A stretch of 64,000 nt of DNA from Macrosoma leucophasiata (GCA_036365455.1 JAWQUS010000025.1:25394001-25458000); one strand, 5' to 3'. Counted from the first letter of the stretch, positions 30,100-41,065 are shown. Notes: a model not told the origin generated them from the letters alone. Program-made: numbers and translations.

Positions 30100-31118
30100 T
30101 CTTCGCCCGTAAAACCGACTTTATAGGCAACCAGTTTTTTATTTAATTTGATCCAAATCAACTATAATATAATTTAAAAAGGCAGCGGGTGCGTCTGTTG
30201 TTTCCTGATGTCTGTCTCAAGACAGATAATAAACTACGCTAGCGAAATGGGCGCAGCTTCCGACAATGCGTTAGCGCAACGAAACCTACTTTGTTCAACC
30301 TGTCTAATGTGCGAAAGAGACATCGTATACAACTCTGAACATTGGGTGATCCATAGGTATACTAGGCTATGTGGTATCGTAAATTCATTTTATGCTTGTA
30401 TAAGATAAAGTAAAATCCTCAGAAACCGTATGTTTGTTTATTTTTTAAAACAATCCTGTACATTACCTCCTTCGATTTTTAATTAAATAATTATATGTAA
30501 TGATAGGTCATATTATTCCCTATAGTTTAAAACTATGTTTTTTGGTTCATGTCCGCCACTCTTCGCAAAGCGGGTCAGATATGCCCGATGATCTTTGGAT
30601 TTTGATATGTAATGTTTTGATATCAAATTTCGATTTAGACAACTATTGTTCTTGACTGCCTCAGTGGTTTAGCATGCCGCTTCTGCTACGCTAGGATCTT
30701 GGGCCTTCCGTTTAAGATTACGGGCACAGCATAACGTCTGAATTAATATAGGGTCATAATACTTTTTTTGTGGGTAGGCGTATAGTATTAAGCAGCAAAC
30801 ATCTATATGTTTTGAAATTTTTCTAGCTTATATTTATCGCTCCCTTTCTCTCTCTCTATTTTCCTTTAAGTAAATATTTATCTTCGTCTTTTAAATAGGG
30901 AAATTGCAATGTTTGAAAAAAAAAGATGTGAATGTGATGAAAGAAATGAATTTACATCTGAGAACTCTCCGAGTCTAATAAATTACCTAGTACATCAGTC
31001 GTAATGTGGTCGTGTGTTAAACATAAGAAGTCATAGTCGTAGTAACATAATACTCAACATACAATACATAATTACTTTGATTTGTCCTTCGTAAATTAAT
31101 TATAACTTTTAAAAAAAG
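30100..31118. other. Mostly unassigned, with a decayed SINE-B head
   Basis: Positions 30655-30730 ('gactgcctcagtggtttagc', 'ctgctacgct') look like a decayed SINE-B tRNA-like head. The 66-codon frame at 30208-30408 has no motif. Confidence 0.45.
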
Positions 31119-31427
31119 CGTAACTTCACGTCTGTAATCCCCGAAGGGGTAGGCAGAGGTAAATTCATGCATTCAAGCATACATGCAAACACCCACGACT
31201 CGCCGGTTACGTTTTTGGCCCATGTAACAGGTGGCGAACCTGTTGCCATCTCCGGGCACATTACCAAACTCCGAGGTATTGGGAAACTTCCAGAAAATTG
31301 AAAAATCCCAATAGAACCAGAGATAAAGGATTTTAAACTGTTATCTCTGATAGTCCCCGACCCGGGAATCGAACCCAGGTCCTCTAGCGTGATTGTAGTA
31401 GCCTGCTACCACTACGCCACTGAGGCA
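31119..31427 (-). mobile_element. SINE-B, full length, minus strand
   Basis: The minus-strand head 'ctcagtggcgtagtggtag' (A box) and 'ggttcgattcccggg' (B box) are intact. The 3' end is 'acgtgaagttacgcttttttt'-like. Confidence 0.9.
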
Positions 31428-32133
31428 GTTAACTCAAACATTTTATTAATTGAAGACATAAGATAACTTAATAATTTAGAAGTCTAATATAAATTGATCT
31501 CTTATGACCGCTCCAAAAACAACTATGTACCCTTTAATATATTTTATTTCGTAATGAACAATAATGTGTATAATATTATAAAGTTACCACGAAACAGTGA
31601 ACAGGTGAACTGAAAAATATTACCAACTCATGACACGTTGCAACTACAACCTAACGTTGTTTATTTGTGGTTGTGGCTACTGGTTTTAACTCTCTCCCGT
31701 ATCAATTTACTGATTGGGTTGAGTATAGTTCAACCCAATCAGTAAACGAACTAATTAGGTGCTACTAGCAAATGAACATGTAATTATAAATACTAACCGA
31801 ATTAATGCTTATTATGTTGCGCCCTATGACAGAGAATATAAAATTTACGGTGAATCATTGAGTTTAGATCGTCTATACAAAAAATCAAGAACATTGAAGA
31901 AAGACATTTATTTATACAAATATACAAAATCAATAAGTATGAAATAGGAGCAATAACAGTTTTATTAGGACAACCGTTGACCAGTGATGCAGCAAAATCA
32001 TTATTAAGTATTATATCACTGCATAAATAAGTGTCTTTCTCAATGAATAAGTGTATTATATTGTAGATTAGGTTATGATGGGGCTGACATATCCTCCAGT
32101 GGACAAAAGCCTCCAAAAAAAAAAAACATTGAA
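31428..32133. other. Unassigned DNA with a hairpin
   Basis: A perfect 17-bp stem with a 7-nt loop is at 31706-31746 (tttactgattgggttga / reverse complement). No gene was seen. Confidence 0.6.
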
Positions 32134-32260
32134 AAATAATATTCTTTATTGTACACACAGGAATAGGTAAGATACAATTTAAGGACAAGCACAAATGGCG
32201 GCCTTATTGCTACACAGCAATTTCTTCCAGGCAACCCGATCAGAAGAAACATTTGTATGT
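32134..32260 (-). mobile_element. LINE 3' UTR fragment
   Basis: The minus strand reads 'gggttgcctggaagaaat', 'gcaataaggccgcc', and ends 'gtgtacaataaagaatatt' with a polyadenylation signal. This matches my memory of a widespread lepidopteran LINE 3' end, but only one copy is present here to compare. Confidence 0.6.
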
Positions 32261-32974
32261 TTCTTTTATTTGTATTTTTCATTAATAACAAAAGAGGCGT
32301 ACAAATTACACCGAATTAAATAATATAGCACTTACTTTACAGGAACAATAATACAAACTAAAGTTATTTATTCCACGAATGGGAAGTATAATAAAAAATT
32401 ACTATGCTTTTTGGCGTTTGGAACCTCAAAAGGCAAAGAATGGACACCTTATAAATCACTCGTACGTCTGTCTGTCTGTCTCTCAAAGCAAATTGCTCCA
32501 AAAAAACTGAATTGATAATTTATATTATAATATCACATGTGTTTTTAAATTATTATAAAGTCAGGAATAAAATAATGTTAAAAATTGTGCAATAACTATA
32601 ATTTCCGTTAAATACCAAGCCATGCAAACATACTGCCACAAATCTACGGTACAGTCTCTTAATTTACTCGGCCAGCTCGTATACAAGCCAGTAATTTGCC
32701 TACAAATATGGCAGTCTAATCGGACCTCGCTGTTTTGTATAAAATTATGCCTGCTTAGCAATCCAGGACTTGGGTTTATGTAAATAAGCAGTTGGTTTTA
32801 AACTGATGTGAATGAATTTAGCGTAGGAACATTTAATTTTCTGCGGTTGTTTATTTAAACACGGTTGGTTTGTGTTGCAAAATTGGCTTAATCATTAGGG
32901 TTGTAATGGTAAAAACAATATTTGTATCTATTTCAACATTTATATGAAAGCTCAACAAGAAATATGTTTTTTTT
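32261..32974. other. Spacer with a K-like piece
   Basis: Positions 32455-32520 ('cactcgtacgtctgtctgtc', 'caaattgctcc') match the left part of repeat K. The rest is unassigned. Confidence 0.5.
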
Positions 32975-33220
32975 TTAATTTCATGGAAGTGGTAACCAAG
33001 CATGCCGTTCATATTGATGGTAAGTCATGACTGCAGCCTATAAACACCCACACAACGACCAAGGTCAAAGTGAAGGTGCGTTAGCACTCCTGAGGTCTAA
33101 GATGTTATGCCTGTGTGCCGGCAATTACAGTAGTGCTGAACACTACTATTTAGGCTGCAGTCATCACTTAACATCAATGTGAACTGCATGCTTGTTTGTC
33201 ACTTCCATAAAATTAACAAA
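32975..33220. mobile_element. SINE-A snap-back pair
   Basis: A minus-strand 3' half (32975-33150) breaks at 'aacactactattta' and is followed at once by a plus-strand 3' end ('ggctgcagtcatcactta' to 33215). The result is an inverted structure made from one SINE-A. Confidence 0.85.
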
Positions 33221-33227
33221 AAACTCA

Positions 33228-33290
33228 GTAGATCGCTTCCGATCTACACCAGATGCGGGGCTATGCGCGCTTCATGAGTGTAAGCGTCTT
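33228..33290 (-). mobile_element. SINE-E 5' fragment
   Basis: 'agtagatcgcttccgatct' and 'accagatgcggggc' match the head end of SINE-E on the minus strand. Confidence 0.65.
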
Positions 33291-33982
33291 TATTTATCTT
33301 TATTTTTTGAAATACCGCAACAACTTATGCAAAATACACCTTAGAATATTTTCAAGGCTCTTTCAAACTGAAATCCTCCCCTCGACGCCATCAATTCAAT
33401 ATTTTGGGGCACGCTAAGCTCCTTATACGGGTAGCAAATGAAGTTTCACCTGTAAACCGTAAATAAGATATGTACCAAGTAATAAATCCGGGATGCCTAC
33501 GCGACCTTACGGATTTTTTGACCTGACGAAGATCACGGATGCGTATGGGATTTTATCTCTTGTTATCTGATAAATGTTTTTATTTTTCTGCAAGAATGTG
33601 TATTAGTTTAATATGGAAGGTTGATTTGAAGCTGAACAAGACTGATTGTCCAGTAACGATGCTTCTTTAAAATTTAAGTATCAGTGTCATTTAATATTGT
33701 CTCTATGAAAATCGTCATAACTTCAAAATGAGAGTGTGTTGATTGAGATTATCAATAACACGAGTGAATGAATAAACAAAAGAACGTTTTATTCTGGGCG
33801 GACTCAGGACACAAACAATTCATACACAATAAAAACAATTTTACTATTAGTTATAAACGTGTTAAAAATATAGGTATGAATAAACAAAACAATAACCATC
33901 TTATTCATAAACGTATTTTAGCTAAAGTGTTGCTAATATCTCCTGTGTCTTTTTCTATCCTGCACATTTGACAATGCAACTG
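33291..33982. other. Unassigned DNA
   Basis: No repeat copy was recognised. A 67-codon lysine/asparagine-rich frame at 33768-33971 looks like chance. Confidence 0.4.
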
Positions 33983-34243
33983 ACAAAGATAAAGCTAACT
34001 AGCATAGTTGGCAATAGATGGCGCTGCTGCTACCATAAAGCAATGCAATAAATGTGAAGGAAAGATTTGACAAATCGGGCAGGACTTCAGTAGCTCAATT
34101 GGAAGAGCGGCTGGACTAGATTCCCAGTAGGCCGCGAGTTCGAATCTCGCCTGAAGTCAAATTTTTCTTTCCATTTTTCTTTAAAATAAAATATATTTCA
34201 CAAGCATGTGTTAATGCGAAATAATATAAAACAAAGATAAAGC
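33983..34243 (+). mobile_element. D element 4, simple form, with perfect 13-bp TSD
   Basis: The TSD 'acaaagataaagc' is at 33983-33995 and 34231-34243. The insert is body ('aactagcatagttggcaat'), tRNA-like sequence, then a full forward tail ending 'cgaaataatataaa'. There is no inverted tail at the 5' side, so this is probably the ancestral, unrearranged layout. Confidence 0.92.
34084..34157 (+). pseudogene. tRNA-like sequence in D element 4
   Basis: The best-preserved tRNA-like copy: 74 nt, 7-bp acceptor stem acttcag/ctgaagt, D arm gctc/gagc and T stem gcgag/ctcgc (T loop ttcgaat). The anticodon arm has two extra nucleotides. One reading of the loop gives T33 and AGA, but the class I layout does not suit a serine tRNA. 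Confidence 0.8.
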
Positions 34244-34464
34244 ATTCTATAGCAAAAACGTATCTAATGTACGATTATGAATAAGGAAGTAAGAGTGTAT
34301 CAATTTTTTAAAAAAGTAAAAGAAAATCAATGTGACCTTATTAACTTATTAAGTATTTACTTAATAATTACAATAATGATGATGACATTGTGCCGCATGG
34401 CTGCGCCTAAAACTTTCTCAGGTCAGCATACTATCAGGCATAACAAAACATACGAGTAAAATAA

Positions 34465-34989
34465 TCTATATATATAAAAGAAAGTCGTGTTAGTTACTCC
34501 ACTTATAACCCAAGAACAGCTGAACCGATTTAGCTGAAAATTGGCAGGGAGGTAGTTTAGAGGCAGGAGAAGGACATGGGACACTTTTTATCCCGTTCAA
34601 CAGCATATGATCCCAACCGATATGCCGTTTGAATTTAAAAGACTTCAATTTCCGTCCGTTCAATACGTCTTGCATTTGCCATGACCATCAACAAATCACA
34701 AGGACAATCCTTAAAAATTTGTGGTTTAAATCTAGAACATTCATGTTTTTCCCATGGTCAATTATACGTGGCATGTCCACGGGTCGGAAGACCATCTGCG
34801 TTGTTTGTTTTTGCGCCTGATAATAAAACAAAAAATGTCGTGTATCACAAGGTACTTAAATGAAGAGCAACCTATGTACTGAAATACAGAAATAATTATG
34901 AATGATTAGGTAGGTATTTAATTTTTTTTGTATTTTTTCCGCTTATTTATTGCCACTAAAGCCGGAACAAAGTTTGCCGGGTCAGCTAG
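34465..34989 (+). mobile_element. Helitron with helicase remnant
   Basis: Starts TC (tctatatatataaaagaa) after A and ends 'gccgggtcagCTAG' before T. The interior encodes the end of a Pif1-type helicase, so it derives from an autonomous Helitron by a large internal deletion. Confidence 0.9.
34660..34863 (+). pseudogene. C-terminus of Helitron Rep/Hel (Pif1-like helicase)
   Basis: The frame reads RLAFAMTINKSQGQSLK (helicase motif region), then HGQLYVACPRVG (the 'QLYVA.SR' motif of Pif1-like helicases) and PDNKTKNVVYHKVLK before the stop. Only about the last 65 residues of a protein that is usually well over 1,000 residues survive. Upstream, an insertion of about 11 bp near 34651-34662 breaks the link to a preceding 'caatttccg' stretch that would fit the expected QFP. 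In a full element this enzyme unwinds DNA during rolling-circle transposition. This fragment is inactive. Confidence 0.9.
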
Positions 34990-35205
34990 TATGAAATATA
35001 AAAAAATAACCTGACGCTAGTTTTCGACTGGATCGACTGGATGCATGGTCACGGATATCAAACGCCTAATCACACGAGACTTCTAAGTGTGACGTTTTGT
35101 GTCTGCTGACATAGGCATCACATAACTTATGTTTTCATTAGTCACCTTGTCTCATCTTCATCTTGTAGGAAGCGATAGATTTTTCCTTTCAAACTTTACT
35201 ATTAT
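34990..35205. other. Unassigned spacer
   Basis: Nothing was recognised. Confidence 0.3.
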
Positions 35206-35356
35206 AAATTACTGGTGATAGAGTTCCAATATTGGAACTTGAGAGCATAGGTACCACCGCATTACCTAATACTTGCAGCTAAATAGTAGTGTTAAGCACT
35301 ATGGTTTTCCGGTTAGATGGTAATGTATGTCCCCGTAATAAGTTATCACAGAGACA

Positions 35357-35495
35357 GAGAATATGTAATGAATGATGAAGGTAGACGAGGCACGAGAGGT
35401 ATGTCAGGACCGGGATATCTGGCACTCTGCACTCTCTGCCTTCCCCGTTAGGGACATGGTGTAAAGATACATACATACATACATACATACATATG
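35357..35495 (+). mobile_element. LINE-F (RTE-like) 3' end with 9-bp TSD
   Basis: The end of the ORF and the tail: 'aggtagacgaggcacgaga', 'gggatatctggcactctgc', 'cccgttagggacatggtg', then (cata)n. 'acagagaca' flanks it at 35348-35356 and 35496-35504. Confidence 0.8.
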
Positions 35496-35596
35496 ACAGA
35501 GACATACAATATCCAACAAAAATGCACATCGACCTCAGGAAGAGACGTCGGCTTATTTCGAATCTGTATTTTGATCAAGTTTTGACCAATACCGGA

Positions 35597-35715
35597 CTAC
35601 GGATGCTAACGTAGGCAGTGTGTGCAGCAGAGATAATGCTCTATGAATCGGAAACTAGCCGATCGTCACTTTCATAGGCTCGATATGCATTATTTCTTGA
35701 TGAGTACTGTAACAA
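35597..35715 (+). repeat. Repeat P, copy 2
   Basis: Matches 26945-27080. Confidence 0.65.
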
Positions 35716-35877
35716 TTAGTTGTTACTTTTGTGGTTGTTGGTCTTAGGGGTGGCAACGCATCTGCATTTTGACCTTTGGTCTTTATGTGGGTGTCTATAC
35801 GCTGCAGTTATCACTTGAACATCAATATGAACTGCATGCTAGTCTGCCACACTGATTACATAAAAAATCGCTTTCCC

Positions 35878-36425
35878 CAAACAAAATCAACTTTGCTCAA
35901 ATAAAAGATGCCAATATATGCTTACTGGTGGTGGAGCTCCAGTGACGGAGCTCGCGGGCATAGGCATCACCGCATTACCTAATATACTTCCCGCTAAATG
36001 GTAGTGTTCAGCACTATCGTGTTCCGGTCAGGTGGTAATGCACGGCCCTGTAATTTCCGGCACAGAGGCATAACACTTTAGGCCTCAGGAGTGGCAACGC
36101 ATCTGCATTTTGACCTTGGTTTTTGTGTGGGTGTCTATAGGCTGCAGTCATCACTTAACATCAATGTGAACTGCATGCTTGTTTGCCACTTCCATAACAT
36201 AAAAAAAATATATATATATAACTCAATGCCCCATACATTTCCATTATAAAAGTGTCTTGTTGTTGGTCCTGTTTACCCGAGCGAGCCAATCCTTTGTGGT
36301 TCAAAGAGGTTTAATTTAGTATTGGTAATATCATCATTGCCTCGATATGTTTCTCAAAGGAGATGTTTTTGAATTACCGAAGAATGGATTGCGCTTTGAA
36401 GCTCAAGTGATTTAATGAACATCTT
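35878..36425 (+). repeat. Local duplication O, copy 1, containing SINE-A
   Basis: The left piece 35878-35920 and the main piece 36214-36425 ('cgagcgagccaatcctttg', 'attggtaatatcatcattgc') match 37314-37570. The SINE-A at 35922-36208 splits this copy only, so the duplication is older than that insertion. Confidence 0.88.
35922..36208 (+). mobile_element. SINE-A, full length, young
   Basis: 'ttactggtggtggagctcc' to 'aacataaaaaaaa'. It is absent from the sister duplication at 37314-37570, which gives the empty-site sequence. Confidence 0.92.
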
Positions 36426-36473
36426 CCGTGAAATCGGATTGTTTAAGAATAGTTCCTTGTTAAAGGAACAGTA

Positions 36474-36814
36474 TGTATGTATTTATCTTCACGCCAGGTC
36501 CCTAACGGGGTAGGCAGAGAGTGTAGAGCGTCAGATATCCCGGTCCTGACAAACCCCTCGTGCCTCGTCTACATTCATCATTCTCTTCATACATGCACGC
36601 CGATTCCTAAGACTTTTGACCCCACCATCAGACAGAACTCGACCTATTTGGTCATGGTAGGTCAGTCAGTCTTGGTCTTCCTGGGCCTCTGCAACCATCC
36701 ACATACGCATTGTATATCTGTTTAGTCATTCGCTCATTCGACATTCTTTCTATATTCCCGAACCATCGGAGCATGCCTTTTTTTCATTTTTACACCGATG
36801 CTATCATTCACATT
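36474..36814 (-). mobile_element. LINE-F (RTE-like), 5' truncated, perfect 11-bp TSD
   Basis: TSD 'aaggaacagta' is at 36463-36473 and 36815-36825. The minus strand encodes the same C-terminal region as 40312-40811 and ends in (tacatac)-type repeats. It is disrupted by a 4-bp direct duplication (gtca, 36662-36669), so the frame is broken. Confidence 0.9.
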
Positions 36815-36825
36815 AAGGAACAGTA

Positions 36826-37313
36826 AATTAATATATTATGTTTTTCTAGCATTTTAAAAACTTATAAGATAAATGTTCTTTCACCTCACTAGAACTAAAT
36901 GAATACCTTTAAACTGAAATGTTTGTCTCTGGTTTATTTCAATACATACAAGTATTAAGATAATTGAGGATGTCAGTACAATAGGCATTTAAAGTAGTTT
37001 TTTTAATATTTGAAGTAGAAAAATAAAATTCGCGCAAAAATTTCTTGAATAAAATGATATTATGACATTTTGTTGGTGGTAAACGGGGCGTGAAATTTTC
37101 TTGATCTAGGTATACTAATATAACAAAGAGAAAACTTAATAAAATGTGTTTTTGTATGCATGTTTCATAAATTATTTCACCATTAGAAAGCTGTATCTTC
37201 CCTGAGTGACATAGGCTACATTACATTCATTGCACCCGCGCGAAGCTGGGGCAAGGCTCTTGTATATACTTTGATTATTCTACGGAAAGCAAAATGTTTT
37301 ACGATTTAAAAAT
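36826..37313. other. Unassigned spacer
   Basis: 'cacccgcgcgaagctggggc' near 37230 resembles a decayed Helitron-type 3' hairpin. The rest is unassigned. Confidence 0.4.
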
Positions 37314-37570
37314 GTACCTCCAACAGCCTTTGTCCAAATAAATGATGCTAATACATAAATCAATGTCCCATACATGTAGTTCCATTCCATTATAAAAGCG
37401 ACTTGTTGTTGGTCCCGTTTACCCGAGCGAGCCAATCCTTTGTGGTTCAAAGAGGTTTAATTTAGTATTGGTAATATCATCATTGCCTCGATATGTTTCT
37501 CAAAGGAGATGTTTTTAAATTACCGAAGAAAGGATTCCGCTTTGAAGCTCACGGGTTTTAGTGAACAATA
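37314..37570 (+). repeat. Local duplication O, copy 2
   Basis: Same order as copy 1 with only scattered substitutions over the 200-bp core, 1.1 kb away, and no SINE-A. Confidence 0.88.
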
Positions 37571-37611
37571 CATCTTTTGTTTAAAAAAAAATCATTTGGT
37601 TAAATGGTGTT

Positions 37612-38143
37612 TATTTTATTTTATGAAGGCAAAAGCATGCAGTTCACATGGATGTTAAGTGATGACTGCAGCTTATAAATATTTTTACAATTTTTTCTGG
37701 TGGTAGAGCTCTTGTGATGAAGCTCGCGGGCATAGGCACCATGACATTACCTAATAAACTTGCCGCTAAATGTTAGTATTCATTGTCTTGTTCCGGACAG
37801 GTGGTAATGTACGCCGCTGTAATTTTCGGCACAGAGGCATAACACCTTAGACCTAAGGAGTGGTAACGCATTGCATTTGGACCTTGGTCTTTGTGTGGGT
37901 GTCTCTAGGCTGCAATCCATCACTTAACATCAATGAGAATTGCATGCTTGTTTGTTTACATTACATAAAAAAAAACAGAGGTCAAAATGCTGATGTGTTG
38001 CCACCCCTGACACCTTAGTTGTTATGTCTCTGTGATAGTTATTACGGGGCCACAAATTACCATCTGACCGAAACACGATAGTGTATGATTAAGAATGGAA
38101 GTATATTGGGTAATGCGGTGGCCTACGCTCGCGAGCTCTTACC
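37612..38143. mobile_element. Cluster of three SINE-A pieces
   Basis: A minus-strand tail fragment (37612-37678), a plus-strand full-length young copy (37694-37975, 'tttctggtggtagagctc' to A-run), and a minus-strand older copy (37976-38143, ending at the head 'cgcgagctcttaccag'). The last two meet tail to tail. Confidence 0.85.
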
Positions 38144-38804
38144 AGAGAATATGTAATAATACTACGCATAGAATGGGCACTTCGACGTCCCGCCCGATTT
38201 CCCTGCCTCGCCCAATCTCCTCCCCTCTTATGGGCGACGGTTGGTATTTTCTACGTGCTACGCACACAGGTGCACGTGTTATATACCGAGTCATCCGGAG
38301 GGTGCATGACTCACGCCGTTAACACCAGATCGTTGCAACATCGCACGGCAACCGAGCGCGGTTACCGGGAATCCGATCGGCCCATATGAACAATACCCAT
38401 TCTTATCGGATCGTTCCATATGAACAATACCCATTCTTATCGGATCGTTCCATATGAACAATACCTATTCTTAATTGTAATAATCTTATCATTGTTAAGT
38501 GTACCAACCTGTAGTAGTAAGTCATAAATTAACTTCACTTTCATTCCTAACATCGGGCGATTGTCACACGATCCTAGTTAATAAGTTTTACTTTAAATAA
38601 ATATATATTATAATTTTGATTTCGGTTTCCTTTGGATCCTCCGGCTACAGCCGACATATCTCACGTGTAAATATACGTCACCGATTGATTACACAGACCA
38701 AATCAAGCGTTTGTATGGCATTTTGGCGGAGTGCCCGCGGTGTGCTCTTCTTACGTTATCTGTCACATAAACAGCATAATGATATGAAAATAGCACTGCA
38801 AAAT
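38144..38804. other. Unclassified segment with a 34-bp tandem repeat
   Basis: Positions 38382-38474 hold 2.7 near-identical units of 34 bp (starting 'ccatatgaacaataccca'). The GC-rich DNA before it and the 'ttaaataaatatatatta' after it could belong to a solo LTR, but I could not define TG...CA ends or a TSD. Confidence 0.7.
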
Positions 38805-39005
38805 AAAGAACAATAGACTTTTACCCAATATAAACCTGTTATGATTATCCTGAACCAAATTACATTTCGATGTTGTTCCAATTAAAAAAGTTTTGCTCTG
38901 TATTCTGCGTATGACTTTTATTGTCTCGTTTAATTGATTGCTTTATTTTTTATGTATTCATTATGTATTTGTTGTGATTTTTTAATAAAATGACAATGTT
39001 CTGAA
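38805..39005 (+). repeat. Local direct duplication, copy 1
   Basis: 'caatagacttttaccc', 'aacctgttatgattatcctg' and 'ttttgctctgt' recur at 40862-41062, 2.06 kb away. The transposon pair at 39143-39880 and LINE-F lie between them. Confidence 0.85.
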
Positions 39006-39142
39006 ATGGTTTATTCATAAGTGGCCAAGTGCGAGTCGAGCTCATGCACGAAGGTTTCTGTATTTTCATTTATTAACTTGCTTAATAACAACAGATCACG
39101 TTTGTTGTATGGGAGCACCACTTAAATAAACATTACACCTCT

Positions 39143-39880
39143 TACGGCCAAATACTCAAACGTCACTCAAATCTAAGTGGGACTTAAAAGTCTTCTGTCT
39201 TTATAAAATACGTTCAAACGATAGAGATAGCGCACTTTTGAGGGTTGCTTAACCCTTAACTGGTATCGTAAATTTGACTAACGAAACTAGTATCGTGGGG
39301 GCCGCGCGGCCCCCTATTAAAATTAGATTCTAGGATACAAATGTCTACAAGTTTTTTCAAGAATTAATTTGTTAGGATAAATAACAAGCTTGTTTTATGA
39401 AATTAATAAGTTTTTATTCATATACTTTTTTTAACTTATTTACTACAAGAGATCACAAAATTTGGTCAATTTTTTGGTATTTTTTTCTTAGCACTATAAA
39501 AATAAAAAAAAAACTATTTTTTCGAAAGTCTTTACCTAACATATGTATGTTTCCTTATTTCTTATAAAATAAACTTTGAAAAAATAAACTCAAACATAAG
39601 TATTTCAACGTATTAGAAAAAAATTAACACAAAATTATAAACCTAAGTGTACTAAGCGGACTAATTTCAGTCGTACGTAGCTCCGCTCTGGTAAAAGCTT
39701 CAGCGCCGAACGTCCGGCACCCGCCGCGTGTCGCGACGTAATGAGATTACTCAAAATGGCAGCCGCGTACTATGCATAGTTTTTAAGAAATTCAAAAAAA
39801 TATAACGTGTGGGGTCTGCGCGGCCCCCACGATACCGGTTAAGGGTTAAAATTTAGTGACGTTTGAGTATTCGGCCATTA
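39143..39880. mobile_element. Outer DNA transposon with 22-bp TIRs
   Basis: 'ggccaaatactcaaacgtcact' region at 39146-39167 and its inverse at 39855-39876 with one mismatch. Without the nested piggyBac-like element it would be only about 140 bp. The TSD is not clear. Confidence 0.75.
39253..39845. mobile_element. piggyBac-like MITE (593 bp) with TTAA TSD
   Basis: TTAA at 39249-39252 and 39846-39849 flanks TIRs 'cccttaactggtatcgt' and 'cccttaaccggtatcgt' (16 of 17). The subterminal 'gggggccgcgcggccccc' recurs near the other end in inverted form. There is no transposase. The TTAA site and CCC start are diagnostic of the piggyBac superfamily. Confidence 0.92.
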
Positions 39881-40279
39881 GATTCGTTTTGTGAAATAAT
39901 TTTACAACCGGCTAGTTATTGTTAGAAGTGTATGTACTATATCAAAATAATGTCTTGTAAAGTACTGGTAACGCCATCTAGTTTGATCAATGTAAACTAT
40001 GTGAATTAATGTGAAATAAATAAAAGCTAGTCTGTTGCGAACTCACAACGTGTTTCAATAGTAATCAGCACATTTTTGAAATTTTGACAATAATAATGCG
40101 AATGTAATTTTTTGTGCGTCAAGTACATGCTTGTGTCTGTATATTTTATTAACAGATTTAGCCTGGGTTGCACGAAGATATCTGTTAAAGTTATTGTAAC
40201 ATTTCACATCCTTCTCTAACTTAAAGAATTCTGTTAAAGTTAGAGGGGGATATGAACTGTTACAATAGTAATCCAGGCT
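39881..40279. other. Spacer with a local inverted motif
   Basis: 'tagcctgggttgcacga' (40158) and 'aatccaggctta' (40270), plus 'gttaaagttattgtaac' and 'gttacaatagta', form a loose inverted arrangement of about 130 bp. Nothing else was seen. Confidence 0.45.
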
Positions 40280-40291
40280 TAATGTATTTGT

Positions 40292-40811
40292 ATGTATGTA
40301 TGTATGTATCTTCACGCCAGATCCCTAACGGGGTAGGCAGAGAGTGTAGAGCGCCAGATATCCCGGTTTTGACAAACCTCTCGTGCCTCGTCTAACTTCA
40401 TCATTCTCTTAATACATGCACGCCGATTCCTAAGACTTTTGACCTCACCATCAGACAGAACTCTACCTATTTGGTCATGGTAGGTCAGTCTTGGTCTTCC
40501 TGGGCCTCTGCAACCATCCACATTCGCATTGTTTATCTGTTTAGTCATTCGCTCATTCGACATTCTTTCTATTTGCCCGAACCATCGGAGCATGCCTTTT
40601 TTCATTTTTACACCGATACTATCATTCACACAAAGTCTCTTTCTTACATCTTCATTACGAACGCGATCGGTGAGTGATACACCGCAGATCTTGCGCAAAG
40701 ATCTCATCTCGACCGCGTTCAACTTACTTTCATGCTCTTTCCTGCATACCCAGCTCTCGCTTCCATATCGCGTTGGAGTAAGTACAGCATTATGTACGGC
40801 TAGTCGAGTAA
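40292..40811 (-). mobile_element. LINE-F (RTE-like), 5' truncated, perfect 12-bp TSD
   Basis: TSD 'taatgtatttgt' is at 40280-40291 and 40812-40823. The minus-strand 3' tail is (tacatac)-type microsatellite, a habit of RTE elements. Confidence 0.92.
40312..40811 (-). pseudogene. C-terminal end of RTE-type reverse transcriptase ORF
   Basis: Open in one minus-strand frame across the whole insert (about 166 codons), with its natural stop TGA at 40309-40311. It includes PTRYGSESWVCRKEHES, NAVEMRSLRKICGVSL, DRVRNEDVRKRL, KKGMLRWFGQIERM and GPGRPR, then NRRACIKRMM and a final AYPVRDLA. These match the region after the RT palm in RTE-type LINE proteins. The endonuclease, fingers and palm are lost to 5' truncation. 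The uninterrupted frame and exact TSD indicate a fairly recent insertion. It has no start codon of its own. Confidence 0.88.
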
Positions 40812-40861
40812 TAATGTATTTGTGTATGTAAAAAAAAATCTCTTAAAAGTTTTTCTATACA

Positions 40862-41062
40862 GAAAAGAACAATAGACTTTTACCAAACATAAACCTGTTA
40901 TGATTATCCTGAATCAAATTACATTTCAATGTTGTGCCAATTAACAAAGTTTTGCTCTGTGTATGACTTTTATTGTTCCGTTTAATTGACTGCTTTATTT
41001 TGTTTGTTCACGTTTGGATTTTTATTTGGTCTGCAATGCAATAGTTATTAGTCGTGATGTTT
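40862..41062 (+). repeat. Local direct duplication, copy 2
   Basis: Partner of 38805-39005. LINE-R sequence begins directly after it. Confidence 0.85.
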
Positions 41063-41065
41063 TAA

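Larger units (their letters stand above)
35206..35868 (+). mobile_element. SINE-A, older subfamily, interrupted
   Basis: The head and middle are at 35206-35358 (to 'tatcacagagaca'). A LINE-F insertion follows (35357-35495), then P-repeat DNA, then a SINE-A 3' half at 35740-35868 ('ggggtggcaacgcatctgc' to 'ttacataaaaaa'). Whether the two halves are one element is uncertain. Confidence 0.65.

Noticed and set aside
34277..34459. 60-codon ORF just upstream of the Helitron as its Rep domain
   Set aside because: It lies outside the TC...CTAG boundaries and shows no HUH motif.
38144..38804. Solo LTR
   Set aside because: GC-rich promoter-like DNA and a short tandem repeat are present, but no terminal TG/CA or TSD could be defined.
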